Below, in pieces: positions 35,055 through 43,455 of a DNA stretch of 64,000 bases (position 1 is its first letter; every line of letters starts with the position of its first letter). Source of the stretch: Pelagibius sp037652055 (GTDB taxonomy: Bacteria > Pseudomonadota > Alphaproteobacteria > Kiloniellales > Kiloniellaceae); contig NZ_JBBKAH010000015.1 in the NCBI RefSeq assembly GCF_037652055.1, positions 74,464-138,463 on the forward strand, written 5' to 3'. The notes under the pieces are model-generated. The model was not told the DNA's origin and searched no databases. It saw only the letters and a list, made by a program, of their open reading frames with translations. A program made the position numbers and the translations under genes.

Positions 35055-37064
35055 CTAGAGCGCCGCATTCAAGGTGATCAGCATCACCGCTACCGCCGCG
35101 ATGACGCCGGAGACGACGCTGGCGGCTTCGCGGCCGCTGGCGCGCACCACCGCCGGCCTGGTCAGGCCGCCATTGCGCAGCCAGTTCATCTGCTCGACCA
35201 GCGCGGCGAACTCGCGGCGGGCGAGCAGGAAGCCCTGCTCGTCGGCGGCGCGCCGGTCCGGGTTGTCGATCAGGGCGACCAAGGACGAAAGATGCCCCTT
35301 GCCGGCCAGCTGCTGCAGCACTTCGGTCATCTGCTCGCGCCGGGTCCGGTTGCGGAACTTGTCGACCGCAGGCTTCAGCAGCGCCGCGCACCAGCCGGCG
35401 AGATGCGGCAGGCGCTCCGGCCCGACCGCTTCCTGGATCTCCGCGAAGAGGCGGACCAGGCCGAGATTGTGGATGTCCTCGCGCTCGGTCTCCGACATCT
35501 CGGCGAAGGCCCGGTCGAGCGACATCTTCGAGCGCGCCGAGGCGAAGCCGGCGATGTGCCAGTCGATCGGCAGGCGGTCGGTCTTGCCCTGCTGCGCCAG
35601 GCGCTCGAGCGCCGGCAGCAGATCGCTCAGGTCGGCGACGTAGTCGCCTTCCAGCAGCGGGCTCTGGCAGGGCCACGAGGTATTGAGAGAATAGAGCGCG
35701 CGCTCCAGGCCGTAGCCGATGCGCGGCTTGGTCAGGTGCATGGCGACCATGTCGAAGGCGCGCACGAAGGCGACGACGTCGGCGCGCACCTGCGGCTGCA
35801 CCTCGATCCACATCTGCGGCAGCTTGTGCAGGATGATCTCGGCGAAGATCTGCCGGCGCTCGTCGTTGTGGTAGTTGACGGCAAAAGCGGTGGACAGGCC
35901 CTGCAGGCGCACGGCGACCTGCTTGTAGCGGATCGGCGCCTGGCCATCGAGCGCCATCAGCACGCGCGACAGCATGCGGTCGGCCACGGCCGAGCCGCCG
36001 CCGCCGATGCCGATCACCACCTGGGTGGCCGCGCCCACCGCGTCGGCGCGGCGGTCGTCGGCCAGCGACCGGCGGATCCAGCGCTCCAGATCCGGCGTCT
36101 TGATGACGTCCAGCGCCTCCGCCCAGTGACGCCCCATGGCGTAGGACAGCGCCGAGGCGTTGGCGTACTCGATCTCCTTGAAGGGAAACAGGCGCGCGGC
36201 CTTGGGCGGCAGCAGCGCCTGCTTCGGGCTCAGATGGCGCCCGTTCAGCCACAGCTGCAGATCGCCGTGGCGCCAGCGCTCGTCCGGATCGTCGCACAGC
36301 AGGCCGCGCAGCACCTCGACCATCGGCAGCGAGAGGCGCGTGTCGCCGACCAGGGTGGCATAGGAGCCCTTGCTGATCTTCGACTCGACGATCTCTTCCT
36401 CGGTCATGTCGGGCACCGGGTTGCCGCCGCACAGCAGCACCAGGAGCAGAACGCCCAGCGCATAGTAGTCGTCGGCGGGATCGCCGTGGCCGCGCCCCTC
36501 GGGCATCGCCATGGCGCCGTCGATCGGCTCGTAGATCGACGGCTGCGCCATCGCCGGCGGCAGCGAGAAGCACTCGCCCAGCATCACCGCGTCGCGGGTG
36601 CCGTTGGTGAAGAACAGGTTGTCGGCGCGGATCGCGCGGTGGGTCAGGTTGCGCCCGCCGAGTTCCTTGAACACCGGCATCAGCGGGTTGAGCACCAGGC
36701 GGACCACGCGGTCCTCGCGCCAGGGCTCGAAGCTGGCATCGGGGCCCGTGGCGATGCGCTCGCCGCCGGGCTGGTTCAGGATGATGACGAAGCGGCGCGC
36801 CTTTTCCGGCGGCCAGTCGACCACGCCCCAGCGTAGCGGTGTGACCAGCGGCAGGCGGTTGAAGCGGGCGAAGCTGTTCAGCGCCTCGGTGCGCGGGGCA
36901 AGATCGCGGCGGCACACCAGGGCGAAGAGCGCCTTGGGCGAACCGCGCTCGTCGGTGGCCTGATAGGCGCGCACGCCGCCGGCGGCGTCCAGCGCCGGCA
37001 TCGGCTGGTCGGGGTGCACACGGTAGCGCTCGGCCACCATGACGAGGCCATTGTCGTCACTCAT
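35055..37064 (-). CDS. Tail-anchored protein-kinase-like protein (probable pseudokinase)
   Basis: 669 residues. The first 280 resemble a Ser/Thr kinase C-lobe: THRAIRADNLFF (141-152) aligns with the catalytic loop HRDLKPEN but the catalytic Asp is Ala; the DFG position reads GEC (163-165); ADDYYALGVLLLVLLCGG matches helix F. No clear Gly-rich loop or catalytic Lys is seen. Residues 290-640 form a helical region of unknown fold including VVIGIGGGGSAVADRML. The last 23 residues are a hydrophobic helix, so the protein is probably a tail-anchored cytoplasmic protein. It precedes the membrane protein gene by 9 nt and is divergently distant from purA. Confidence 0.75.
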   Translation of the reverse strand: MSDDNGLVMVAERYRVHPDQPMPALDAAGGVRAYQATDERGSPKALFALVCRRDLAPRTEALNSFARFNRLPLVTPLRWGVVDWPPEKARRFVIILNQPGGERIATGPDASFEPWREDRVVRLVLNPLMPVFKELGGRNLTHRAIRADNLFFTNGTRDAVMLGECFSLPPAMAQPSIYEPIDGAMAMPEGRGHGDPADDYYALGVLLLVLLCGGNPVPDMTEEEIVESKISKGSYATLVGDTRLSLPMVEVLRGLLCDDPDERWRHGDLQLWLNGRHLSPKQALLPPKAARLFPFKEIEYANASALSYAMGRHWAEALDVIKTPDLERWIRRSLADDRRADAVGAATQVVIGIGGGGSAVADRMLSRVLMALDGQAPIRYKQVAVRLQGLSTAFAVNYHNDERRQIFAEIILHKLPQMWIEVQPQVRADVVAFVRAFDMVAMHLTKPRIGYGLERALYSLNTSWPCQSPLLEGDYVADLSDLLPALERLAQQGKTDRLPIDWHIAGFASARSKMSLDRAFAEMSETEREDIHNLGLVRLFAEIQEAVGPERLPHLAGWCAALLKPAVDKFRNRTRREQMTEVLQQLAGKGHLSSLVALIDNPDRRAADEQGFLLARREFAALVEQMNWLRNGGLTRPAVVRASGREAASVVSGVIAAVAVMLITLNAAL

Positions 37065-37243
37065 TGCGGCGTCCGCTGCCCGTTGCTGTCTGCTCGTTGC
37101 TGTTGAAAGCGAAGGACTTCCGCCCGGCGGTCTATCAACCAGCCCGGGAGGCCACAGTTAACAGCAATAAGGAAAACAGAACGTTAAAGGCGCCCGGGCG
37201 GAACCACGGTTTTTCGCACTTTTGGGCGCCTTTGCGGCGGGGG

Positions 37244-38536
37244 TCAGTCGGCGAAGGGGTCGCGTACCAGGATGGTGTCGTCGCGCTCCGGCGAGGTTGA
37301 GAGCAGCGCGACCGGAACCTCGATCAGCTCCTCCAGGCGGCGGATGTACTTCACCGCCTGGGCGGGAAGCTGTGCCCAGGAGCGCGCGCCCATGGTGCTC
37401 TCGGCCCAGCCGGGAATGCTCTCGTAGAGCGGCTTGGCCCTGGCCTGGCGCGACGGCTGAGCCGGCAGGTAGTCGAGGCGCTCGCCGTCGACCTCGTAGC
37501 CGACGCAGACCTTGATCTCCTCCAGGCCGTCCAGGACGTCCAGCTTGGTCAGCGCGATGCCGTCGATGCCGGCGATCTTGGCGGCCTGGCGCACCATCAC
37601 CGCGTCGAACCAGCCGCAGCGCCGCTTGCGCCCGGTCACCACGCCGAACTCGCGCCCGCGCGCGCCCAGCAACTCGCCGATCTCGTCGGTCAGCTCGGTC
37701 GGGAACGGCCCGCTGCCGACGCGGGTGGTGTAGGCCTTGGTGATGCCGAGCACGAAGTCCAGCGCCGAGGGGCCCATGCCGGAGCCGGCGGCGGCGCTGC
37801 CGGCCACGGTGTTCGACGACGTCACGTAAGGATAGGTACCGTGGTCGACGTCCAGCATGACGCCCTGCGCGCCCTCGAAGAGGATGCGTTTGCGGCTGCG
37901 GCGCGCCGCATCGAGGCTCTGCCACACGCGGTCGGCGAAGGGCAGGATGCGCGGCGCCAGCGCCAGCAGGCTGGCGACGATCTCGTCGGCCGTGTACTCC
38001 GGCTGGCCGAGGCCGCGCAGCAGCGCGTTGTTGTGCACCAGAAGGCCCTCGACGCGCTGGCGCAGCAGCTCCGGGTCGGCGAGGTCGCAGAGGCGCACCG
38101 CGCGGCGGCCGACCTTGTCTTCATAGGCCGGGCCGATGCCGCGCCCGGTGGTGCCGATCTTGCCATCGCCCTTGGCCGTCTCGCGCGCGCGGTCGACCGC
38201 GCCGTGCATCGGCAGGATGAGGGCGACGCTCTCGGCGATGCGCAGGCGCTCCGGCGTCACCTCGACGCCCTGCGCGCGGATGCGGTCGATCTCCTCGATC
38301 AGCGCCCAGGGGTCCACCACCACGCCGTTGCCGATGACCGACAGCTTGTCCTTGCGCACCACGCCCGAGGGCAGCAGCGAGAGCTTGAAGACCTCGCCGC
38401 CGATGACCAGGGTGTGGCCGGCGTTGTGGCCGCCCTGGTAGCGCACCACGACGTCAGCGCGCTCCGACAGCCAGTCGACGATCTTGCCCTTGCCTTCGTC
38501 CCCCCATTGGGACCCGACGACGACCACATTAGCCAT
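37244..38536 (-). CDS. purA: Adenylosuccinate synthetase
   Basis: 430 residues. Joins IMP and aspartate with GTP in AMP synthesis. The N-terminus VVVGSQWGDEGKGKIVDWLS is the GTP-binding loop, with GGHNAGHTLV, GTTGRGIGPAYEDK and FEGAQGVMLDVDHGTYPYVT following. The length is that of the family. It starts 6 nt after hisZ, a conserved alphaproteobacterial pair. Confidence 0.97.
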   Translation of the reverse strand: MANVVVVGSQWGDEGKGKIVDWLSERADVVVRYQGGHNAGHTLVIGGEVFKLSLLPSGVVRKDKLSVIGNGVVVDPWALIEEIDRIRAQGVEVTPERLRIAESVALILPMHGAVDRARETAKGDGKIGTTGRGIGPAYEDKVGRRAVRLCDLADPELLRQRVEGLLVHNNALLRGLGQPEYTADEIVASLLALAPRILPFADRVWQSLDAARRSRKRILFEGAQGVMLDVDHGTYPYVTSSNTVAGSAAAGSGMGPSALDFVLGITKAYTTRVGSGPFPTELTDEIGELLGARGREFGVVTGRKRRCGWFDAVMVRQAAKIAGIDGIALTKLDVLDGLEEIKVCVGYEVDGERLDYLPAQPSRQARAKPLYESIPGWAESTMGARSWAQLPAQAVKYIRRLEELIEVPVALLSTSPERDDTILVRDPFAD

Positions 38537-38542
38537 GATGGA

Positions 38543-39697
38543 TCAGTCCTTCAGTTCTGAAACAGCGCCGTCGGCGAAGCAGTGGCTGCAGCCGAGGCGG
38601 CGCGCTTCGGCCGCGGTATCGGCGGCCGGCGTGAGACCGGCCACGGTGACCCAGCCTTCCGCGCGCAGACGCCGCCCCTCGTCCGGCGCGGTGCCGGCCG
38701 GCAGGAAGATGCGCCGCGCCGGGGCCGGCGACGGCAGCGCCCGCAGCACGGTATCCATGAAGAGCGTGAAGCCGGTCGAGGATTCCGCCGCGCCGTTCGG
38801 CCCCGCGGCGTCGTAGCGGCCGCCGCGGCCCAGTTCGCCGCGCACGCCCTTGGCGAAGAGAATGAAGCTGATGCCGGTCTGGTACTCGAAGCCGCGGTGC
38901 TCGACCGGATCGACGGTGAGGCGGGCGCCGGGCGCCGCCTGCCTGATGCGCGCGACCACGGCGGCGAGGCGCTGCATCTCGGCGGCGGCGGCCGCCGGCA
39001 GCTGCAGCGCCGTCAGCGCGGCCAGTGCTTTGTCGGCCGGGCCCGCCGTGCGCAGCAGGGCCTGAAAGAGTTTGTCGTGCTTGCCGGAGAGCGCGCGCAC
39101 CGCCGCGGAGTCCTTGCGGTCCAATGCGGCGCGCAGCTCGGCCACCTCGGCATCGGCAAGGCCCAGGTCGCGCGCCAAGGCGCCGACCAGCGGCGGCGTG
39201 TTGATGTCGACGGAGAGTTCCTGCACGCCGACGGCGCTCAGCGCCTCGATGGCCAGCAGCGCGACCTCGGCATCGCCGGTCTCCTGCGGCGCCCCGATCA
39301 GCTCGACGCCGACCTGGGCGAACTGGCGCTCGGGGCGCAGCTGGCTGCCGCGGACCTGCAGCACCTGGCCGCCGTAGCAGAGACGCAAAGGGCGCGCGGC
39401 CTTCCGCAGGCGCGTCGCCGCGATGCGCGCGACCTGCGGCGTCAAGTCGGCGCGCAGGCCCATCATGCGCTGGCTCACCGGATCCATCAGGCGGAAGGTC
39501 TGCCCGGCCAGCGCGGCGCCGGCGCCGGTCAGCAGCGCCTCCTCGAACTCCAGCAGCGGCGGCTTCACCCGGTCGTAGCCCTGGGCCTGGAAAGCGGCGA
39601 TCAGGCGCTCGACCACCGCCGATTCGTGCGCGGCGAGTGGCGGCAGCACATCCTGCAGGCCGGCCGGTAAGAGGCCCTTTTCGGTGTGTTGGGTCAT
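38543..39697 (-). CDS. hisZ: ATP phosphoribosyltransferase regulatory subunit
   Basis: 384 residues from ATG 39697. A HisRS-like paralogue without tRNA-charging role, which activates the short form of HisG. Motif-2-like RLCYGGQVLQVRG and the HisA/B-like segment GFEYQTGISFILFAKGVRGE are visible. The open frame upstream of 39697 is not supported. No hisG gene is in the window. Confidence 0.9.
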   Translation of the reverse strand: MTQHTEKGLLPAGLQDVLPPLAAHESAVVERLIAAFQAQGYDRVKPPLLEFEEALLTGAGAALAGQTFRLMDPVSQRMMGLRADLTPQVARIAATRLRKAARPLRLCYGGQVLQVRGSQLRPERQFAQVGVELIGAPQETGDAEVALLAIEALSAVGVQELSVDINTPPLVGALARDLGLADAEVAELRAALDRKDSAAVRALSGKHDKLFQALLRTAGPADKALAALTALQLPAAAAAEMQRLAAVVARIRQAAPGARLTVDPVEHRGFEYQTGISFILFAKGVRGELGRGGRYDAAGPNGAAESSTGFTLFMDTVLRALPSPAPARRIFLPAGTAPDEGRRLRAEGWVTVAGLTPAADTAAEARRLGCSHCFADGAVSELKD

Positions 39698-39903
39698 GGC
39701 AGCTGATCGGCGGAGAAGATGCGGTCCGGTTCCATGGGCCCAGGTTCCTGGGCAGGGCATGGAAGCGGGCGGGTTCCGCTTCCGCTCTCTGTTAGCAGCC
39801 TTCACCCGGAGGGGCAAACAGAAATCCGCCGCACGGTCTCGACATCGGGCCGGAAAGAGCGGGAAATCAAGCGGTTAAAGCGGCTTGCCCGGCCGGTGCC
39901 AGG

Positions 39904-39959
39904 CGTAGACACTGGGGCGTAGGCCCTGGGCCGTAGACCCTGGACCGTACACACTGGGC
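39904..39959. repeat. 14-bp tandem repeat, four copies
   Basis: Four head-to-tail units: CGTAGACACTGGGG (39904-39917), CGTAGGCCCTGGGC (39918-39931), CGTAGACCCTGGAC (39932-39945) and CGTACACACTGGGC (39946-39959). It sits in the 294-bp gap between divergent hisZ and the PqiA-like gene, ending 32 bp before the likely TTG start. No gene is seen in 39698-39991. Confidence 0.9.
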
Positions 39960-39991
39960 CCGATACCGCAGCCATCACACCCGATCCCCTC

Positions 39992-40546
39992 TTGCGCCTC
40001 TCCTTCCCCCTCTTCGCCCCGCCCGGCACCCTGGCCGCCGAGAGCCGCGGCGCCGACCGCTTCCTCGGCGTGCTGCTGATCGCGGCGGCGGCGGCACTGG
40101 TGGCCGGCTGGCTGCTGCCGGTGATGACGGTGCGCACCCTGCTGGTGTTCTACGACGAGGTCTCCATCCTCACCGGCGCCTTCCGCCTGCTGGAGAGCGG
40201 CGACGTCGCCCTCTTCGTCCTCATCGTGCTGTTCACCGTGGTGCTGCCGGTCGGCAAGCTGATCTTCGCCTGGCTCGCCTGGAGCCGCCTCAGGGTCGAC
40301 GACCCGCGCGTGCGCCGGGTGCTCGGCTGGGTCGAGACGATCGGCCGCTGGTCGATGCTCGACGTCTTCGTCGTCGCCATGCTGGTGGTCGTCATCAAGC
40401 TGTCGCTGATCTCCGACGTGGCGATCCACGCCGGACTCTACGTCTTCGTCGCCGCGGTGGTGCTCTCCATGGTCGCCGTGCGCCGCATCGCCGTGCTGGC
40501 ACATCGCCGGCTCGCCGGCGACTCCCCCTCACCCAGCTCCGCGTAA
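39992..40546 (+). CDS. PqiA-family inner-membrane protein
   Basis: 184 residues with four hydrophobic segments. FYDEVSILTGAFRLLESGDV and LFTVVLPVGKLIFAWLAW are typical of the PqiA core, but only one four-helix module is present, half the size of E. coli PqiA. PqiA proteins work with MCE proteins in lipid or envelope stress; no MCE gene is nearby. The start is uncertain: TTG 39992 is the only upstream candidate and lacks a clear ribosome-binding site. Confidence 0.75.
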   Translation: MRLSFPLFAPPGTLAAESRGADRFLGVLLIAAAAALVAGWLLPVMTVRTLLVFYDEVSILTGAFRLLESGDVALFVLIVLFTVVLPVGKLIFAWLAWSRLRVDDPRVRRVLGWVETIGRWSMLDVFVVAMLVVVIKLSLISDVAIHAGLYVFVAAVVLSMVAVRRIAVLAHRRLAGDSPSPSSA

Positions 40547-40575
40547 GCCCGATCTCACGATCGCGCTAAACGCTG

Positions 40576-40642
40576 CGCAACCCTCTCCCACGGAGGGGAG
40601 AGGGAAACGAAAAGCGCTCTCCCCTTGCGGGATAGGGTTGCG
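40576..40642. repeat. 67-bp dyad element between convergent genes
   Basis: The outer arms CGCAACCCT and AGGGTTGCG are perfect and the inside has complementary CTCTCCC/GGGAGAGGG blocks. It fills most of the gap between the PqiA-like and FG-GAP genes. It may be a repetitive extragenic element, a bidirectional terminator, or both; only one copy is seen in the window. Confidence 0.6.
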
Positions 40643-40656
40643 AAACTTGGTTCGAC

Positions 40657-41673
40657 TCACCGATACAGCCGCACTTCCAGGCCGTCGTCGAGTTGGAAGA
40701 TCACCTCGTCCATGCCGTTGCCGTCGAGGTCTTCCAGGCGGAAGTCGCCGACGATCTGCGCGTCGTAGAAGTCGCGGCCCAGCAGCGTGATCTCGCCGTC
40801 GCGGTAGCGCAGCACGCGCAGCGAACGGCGGCGTGCCGAGGGCAGGAAGATCTCCGGCAGGCCGTCCTCGTCGAAGTCGAGGATGGCGGAGAGGCCGAGC
40901 TCGCGCGAGCCGATGAGGTGGTTGGAGAAGCCGGCCCAGGAGGCTTCCTCCACCAGCCTGCCGTCCTGCAGCGAAACGATGCGCAGGATGCCACCGATGT
41001 GCGGCGTCTCCACGTAGGCGACCTCGACGACGCCGTCGCCGTCGAAGTCCGCCGCGCCGACCGGGTTCAGCCAGCGGTGCCGCGGCAGGGTCTGCGGGCC
41101 CTCGGCGATCAGCCGCAGGTCGTCGCCGACCAGGCCGTAGACGGTGAGCACGGCACCGGCGTCCAGCGCGGAACGCACCACCAGGATCTCCTCTTCGCCG
41201 TCGCCGTCGAGATCGGCGAGGCGCGGCTGCAGGTCCTCGAAGACCTGGTTCTCCGGCAGCAGCAGGCGGCGCTCGCCGCCGCCCTTCAGGCGCACCATGA
41301 GGCCGCCGGCCTCCACCGCGTCGCCGAGGACGCCGTGGTCGTAACGTTCCGTCGGCGCGATGAGCCAGGCCTCGGCAATGCGGCCGCCGCTTGCCTTCGA
41401 TGCGACGGCCGGCTGTCCATCGGGCAGGGCGTCCTGCGGCCGCACGACGGCGCGCAGCTGGATCTTCATGCTGCGCGACGGCTCGGCGAAGAACGGGCGG
41501 AAGCCGAGGGACTCGAGGCTCTGAGCAAAGGCGGGCCCGCCGCCCACCGCCGCGATGACGGCGGCAAGCAGCGCGAGTCCGGCGAAGCCGGCCCTAGAGA
41601 GCTGCTGAAGACGGCCTAGCGGCCCGATTGACCTCGTGCTTCGAGACGCTCGCTGATGCTCGCTCCTCAGCAT
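40657..41673 (-). CDS. Secreted FG-GAP/VCBS repeat protein
   Basis: 338 residues. A hydrophobic helix (GFAGLALLAAVIAAVGG) ending at AFAQ is a signal peptide. The mature part has at least four D-x-D-x-D/N-G calcium-binding motifs: LDGDGEEEILVVRS, DFDGDGVVEVAYVE, DFDEDGLPEIFLPS and LDGNGMDEVIFQL, as in beta-propeller FG-GAP/VCBS proteins. The only good in-frame start is ATG 41673, which lies inside a family A palindromic repeat, so the first 10-15 residues appear to come from repeat sequence. Function unknown; likely a periplasmic or surface binding protein. Confidence 0.78.
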   Translation of the reverse strand: MLRSEHQRASRSTRSIGPLGRLQQLSRAGFAGLALLAAVIAAVGGGPAFAQSLESLGFRPFFAEPSRSMKIQLRAVVRPQDALPDGQPAVASKASGGRIAEAWLIAPTERYDHGVLGDAVEAGGLMVRLKGGGERRLLLPENQVFEDLQPRLADLDGDGEEEILVVRSALDAGAVLTVYGLVGDDLRLIAEGPQTLPRHRWLNPVGAADFDGDGVVEVAYVETPHIGGILRIVSLQDGRLVEEASWAGFSNHLIGSRELGLSAILDFDEDGLPEIFLPSARRRSLRVLRYRDGEITLLGRDFYDAQIVGDFRLEDLDGNGMDEVIFQLDDGLEVRLYR

Positions 41674-41681
41674 GAGGTCAA
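41628..41681. repeat. Palindromic repeat, family A variant, copy 4
   Basis: Outer arms TTGACCTCGTGCT and AGCATGAGGTCAA are complementary with one mismatch, around CTTCGAGACGCTCGCTGATG. It shares TTCGAGACG and CTCCTCA with family A but has a different centre. It contains the start codon of the FG-GAP gene and is 16 bp from copy 5. Confidence 0.8.
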
Positions 41682-41697
41682 TCTTTTCGATCACACC

Positions 41698-41744
41698 CCT
41701 CATCCTGAGGAGCCGCCGCAAGGCGGCGTCTCGAAGGATGGGCC
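41698..41744. repeat. Dispersed palindromic repeat, family A, copy 5
   Basis: Reads CCTCATCCTGAGGAGCCG, a GCCGC-AA-GGCGGC centre, and GTCTCGAAGGATGGGCC. Best preserved copy, the reverse complement of 25251-25297. It lies between the FG-GAP gene and the serA stop, next to variant copy 4. Confidence 0.87.
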
Positions 41745-41773
41745 ACGGGCCAAGTCTCTCTAGCAGCAGTCTG

Positions 41774-43351
41774 CTAGAAACGCAGTGCCTCGGCCTGCTT
41801 GGTGTGGGGCAGTGCACGCACCTTCTCCAACGTCTTGGCGTCGATCGGCGCATCCAGCTCCAGCAGGGCGATGGCGTCCTGGCCCTGCGCCGCGCGGCCC
41901 AGGTGGAAGGTGGCGATGTTGACGCCCGCATCGCCCAGCGTGGTGCCCAGCGCGCCGATGAAGCCCGGCTTGTCCTCGTTGGTAATGTAGAGCATGTGCG
42001 GCGTCAGGGCAGCCTCGACGGAGATGCCCTTGATGTCGACCACGCGCGGCTTGGTGTGGCCGAAGAGGGTGCCCGCGACGCTGCGCGGCCCGCGCTCGGT
42101 GGTCACCGACAGGCGGATGAGGGTCTGGTAGTCGCAGTCGCGCTCGTGCTTCACCTCGGCGACGTCGATGTCGCGCTCGCGCGCGATCAGCGGCGCGTTC
42201 ACCATGTTCACCGTATCGAGCATCGGGCGCAGCAGGCCGCAGAGCGCCACCTGGGTCAGCGGCCGGGTGTTGAACGCCGCCACGTCGCCCTCGTACTCGA
42301 TGGTCACCGACCTGAGGCCGGTATGGGTCAGCTGCCCGGCGAAGCTGCCGAGCTGTTCGGCGAGCGTCATGTAGGGCTTCAACCGCTTGGCCTCCTCGGC
42401 GGTCAGCGACGGCATGTTCAGCGCGTTGGTGATCGCGCCGGTCATCAGGTAGGCCGACATCTGCTCGGCGATCTGCAGCGCCACCTTCTCCTGCGCCTCG
42501 GTGGTGGAGGCGCCGAGGTGCGGGGTGGCGACGACCTGGTCCATGCCGAACAGCGCGTTCTCCTTGGCCGGCTCGACGGTGAAGACGTCGAGGGCGGCGC
42601 CGGCGACATGGCCCGACTCGATGGCCGCCTTGAGGTCATCTTCGACCACCAGGCCGCCGCGCGCGCAGTTGATGATGCGTACGCCCGGGCGGGTCTTGGC
42701 CAGGGCCTTCTTGTCGATCATGCCGCGGGTCTGGTCGGTCATGGGCACGTGCAGGGTGATGAAGTCGGCGCGCTTCAGGAGCTCGTCCAGTTCCACCTTC
42801 TCGACGTCGAGATCCCGCGCGCGATCGGGCGAGAGGAAGGGATCGTAGGCGATGACGCGCATCTTCAGGCCCTGGGCGCGGTCGGCGACGATAGCGCCGA
42901 TGTTGCCGCAGCCGATGACACCCAGCACCTTGCCGGTCAGCTCGACGCCCATGAAGCGCGCTTTCTCCCACTTGCCGGCCTGGGTCGAGCGGTTGGCGGC
43001 GGGGATCTCGCGCGCCAGCGACATCATCAGCGCGATGGTGTGCTCCGCCGTGGTGATGGAGTTGCCGTCGGGCGTGTTCATCACCACGATGCCGCGGCCC
43101 GTGGCGGCGGGAATGTCCACGTTGTCGACGCCGATGCCGGCGCGGCCGACGACCTTCAGGTTGTCGGCGGCGGCGATGATCTCCGCCGTGACCTTGGTCG
43201 CCGAGCGAATGGCGAGGCCGTCGTAAAGCCCGATGCAGGCCTTCAGCTCATCCGGCTTCATGCCGGTCTTCACGTCCACCTCGACGCCGCGCTCGCGGAA
43301 GATCTCCGCAGCGCGCTCGCTCAACTCGTCCGAAATCAAAACCTTGGGCAT
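41774..43351 (-). CDS. serA: D-3-phosphoglycerate dehydrogenase
   Basis: 525 residues from ATG 43351 (Met-Pro-Lys-Val). First step of serine synthesis. NAD-binding motif VLGVIGCGNIGAIVADRAQG, catalytic blocks NCARGGLVVEDDLKAA and ATPHLGASTTEAQEKVALQI, an intervening domain, and a C-terminal ACT domain (ITNEDKPGFIGALGTTLGDA) for regulation. This is the long form common in alphaproteobacteria. Downstream of serC by 104 bp on the same strand. The frame remains open through serC but that part is non-coding. Confidence 0.95.
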   Translation of the reverse strand: MPKVLISDELSERAAEIFRERGVEVDVKTGMKPDELKACIGLYDGLAIRSATKVTAEIIAAADNLKVVGRAGIGVDNVDIPAATGRGIVVMNTPDGNSITTAEHTIALMMSLAREIPAANRSTQAGKWEKARFMGVELTGKVLGVIGCGNIGAIVADRAQGLKMRVIAYDPFLSPDRARDLDVEKVELDELLKRADFITLHVPMTDQTRGMIDKKALAKTRPGVRIINCARGGLVVEDDLKAAIESGHVAGAALDVFTVEPAKENALFGMDQVVATPHLGASTTEAQEKVALQIAEQMSAYLMTGAITNALNMPSLTAEEAKRLKPYMTLAEQLGSFAGQLTHTGLRSVTIEYEGDVAAFNTRPLTQVALCGLLRPMLDTVNMVNAPLIARERDIDVAEVKHERDCDYQTLIRLSVTTERGPRSVAGTLFGHTKPRVVDIKGISVEAALTPHMLYITNEDKPGFIGALGTTLGDAGVNIATFHLGRAAQGQDAIALLELDAPIDAKTLEKVRALPHTKQAEALRF

Positions 43352-43455
43352 GTCTTTATGAACCTCTCTTCGCGGTGCGCCGATTTCACCCAGCTGTATG
43401 GGGTCGGGGCGCGCCGGCGTTGCACAATGGGATCGCTTGGTTGGATCGGCAGCCC

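Noticed and set aside
34156..36915. A 919-residue open frame on the minus strand over the pseudokinase region
   Set aside because: It is an Arg/Pro/Ala-rich out-of-frame reading of the pseudokinase and membrane-protein genes, with no domain and no codon structure.
39904..39959. CRISPR array
   Set aside because: Units are 14 bp, directly abutting and without spacers; no cas genes are present in the window.
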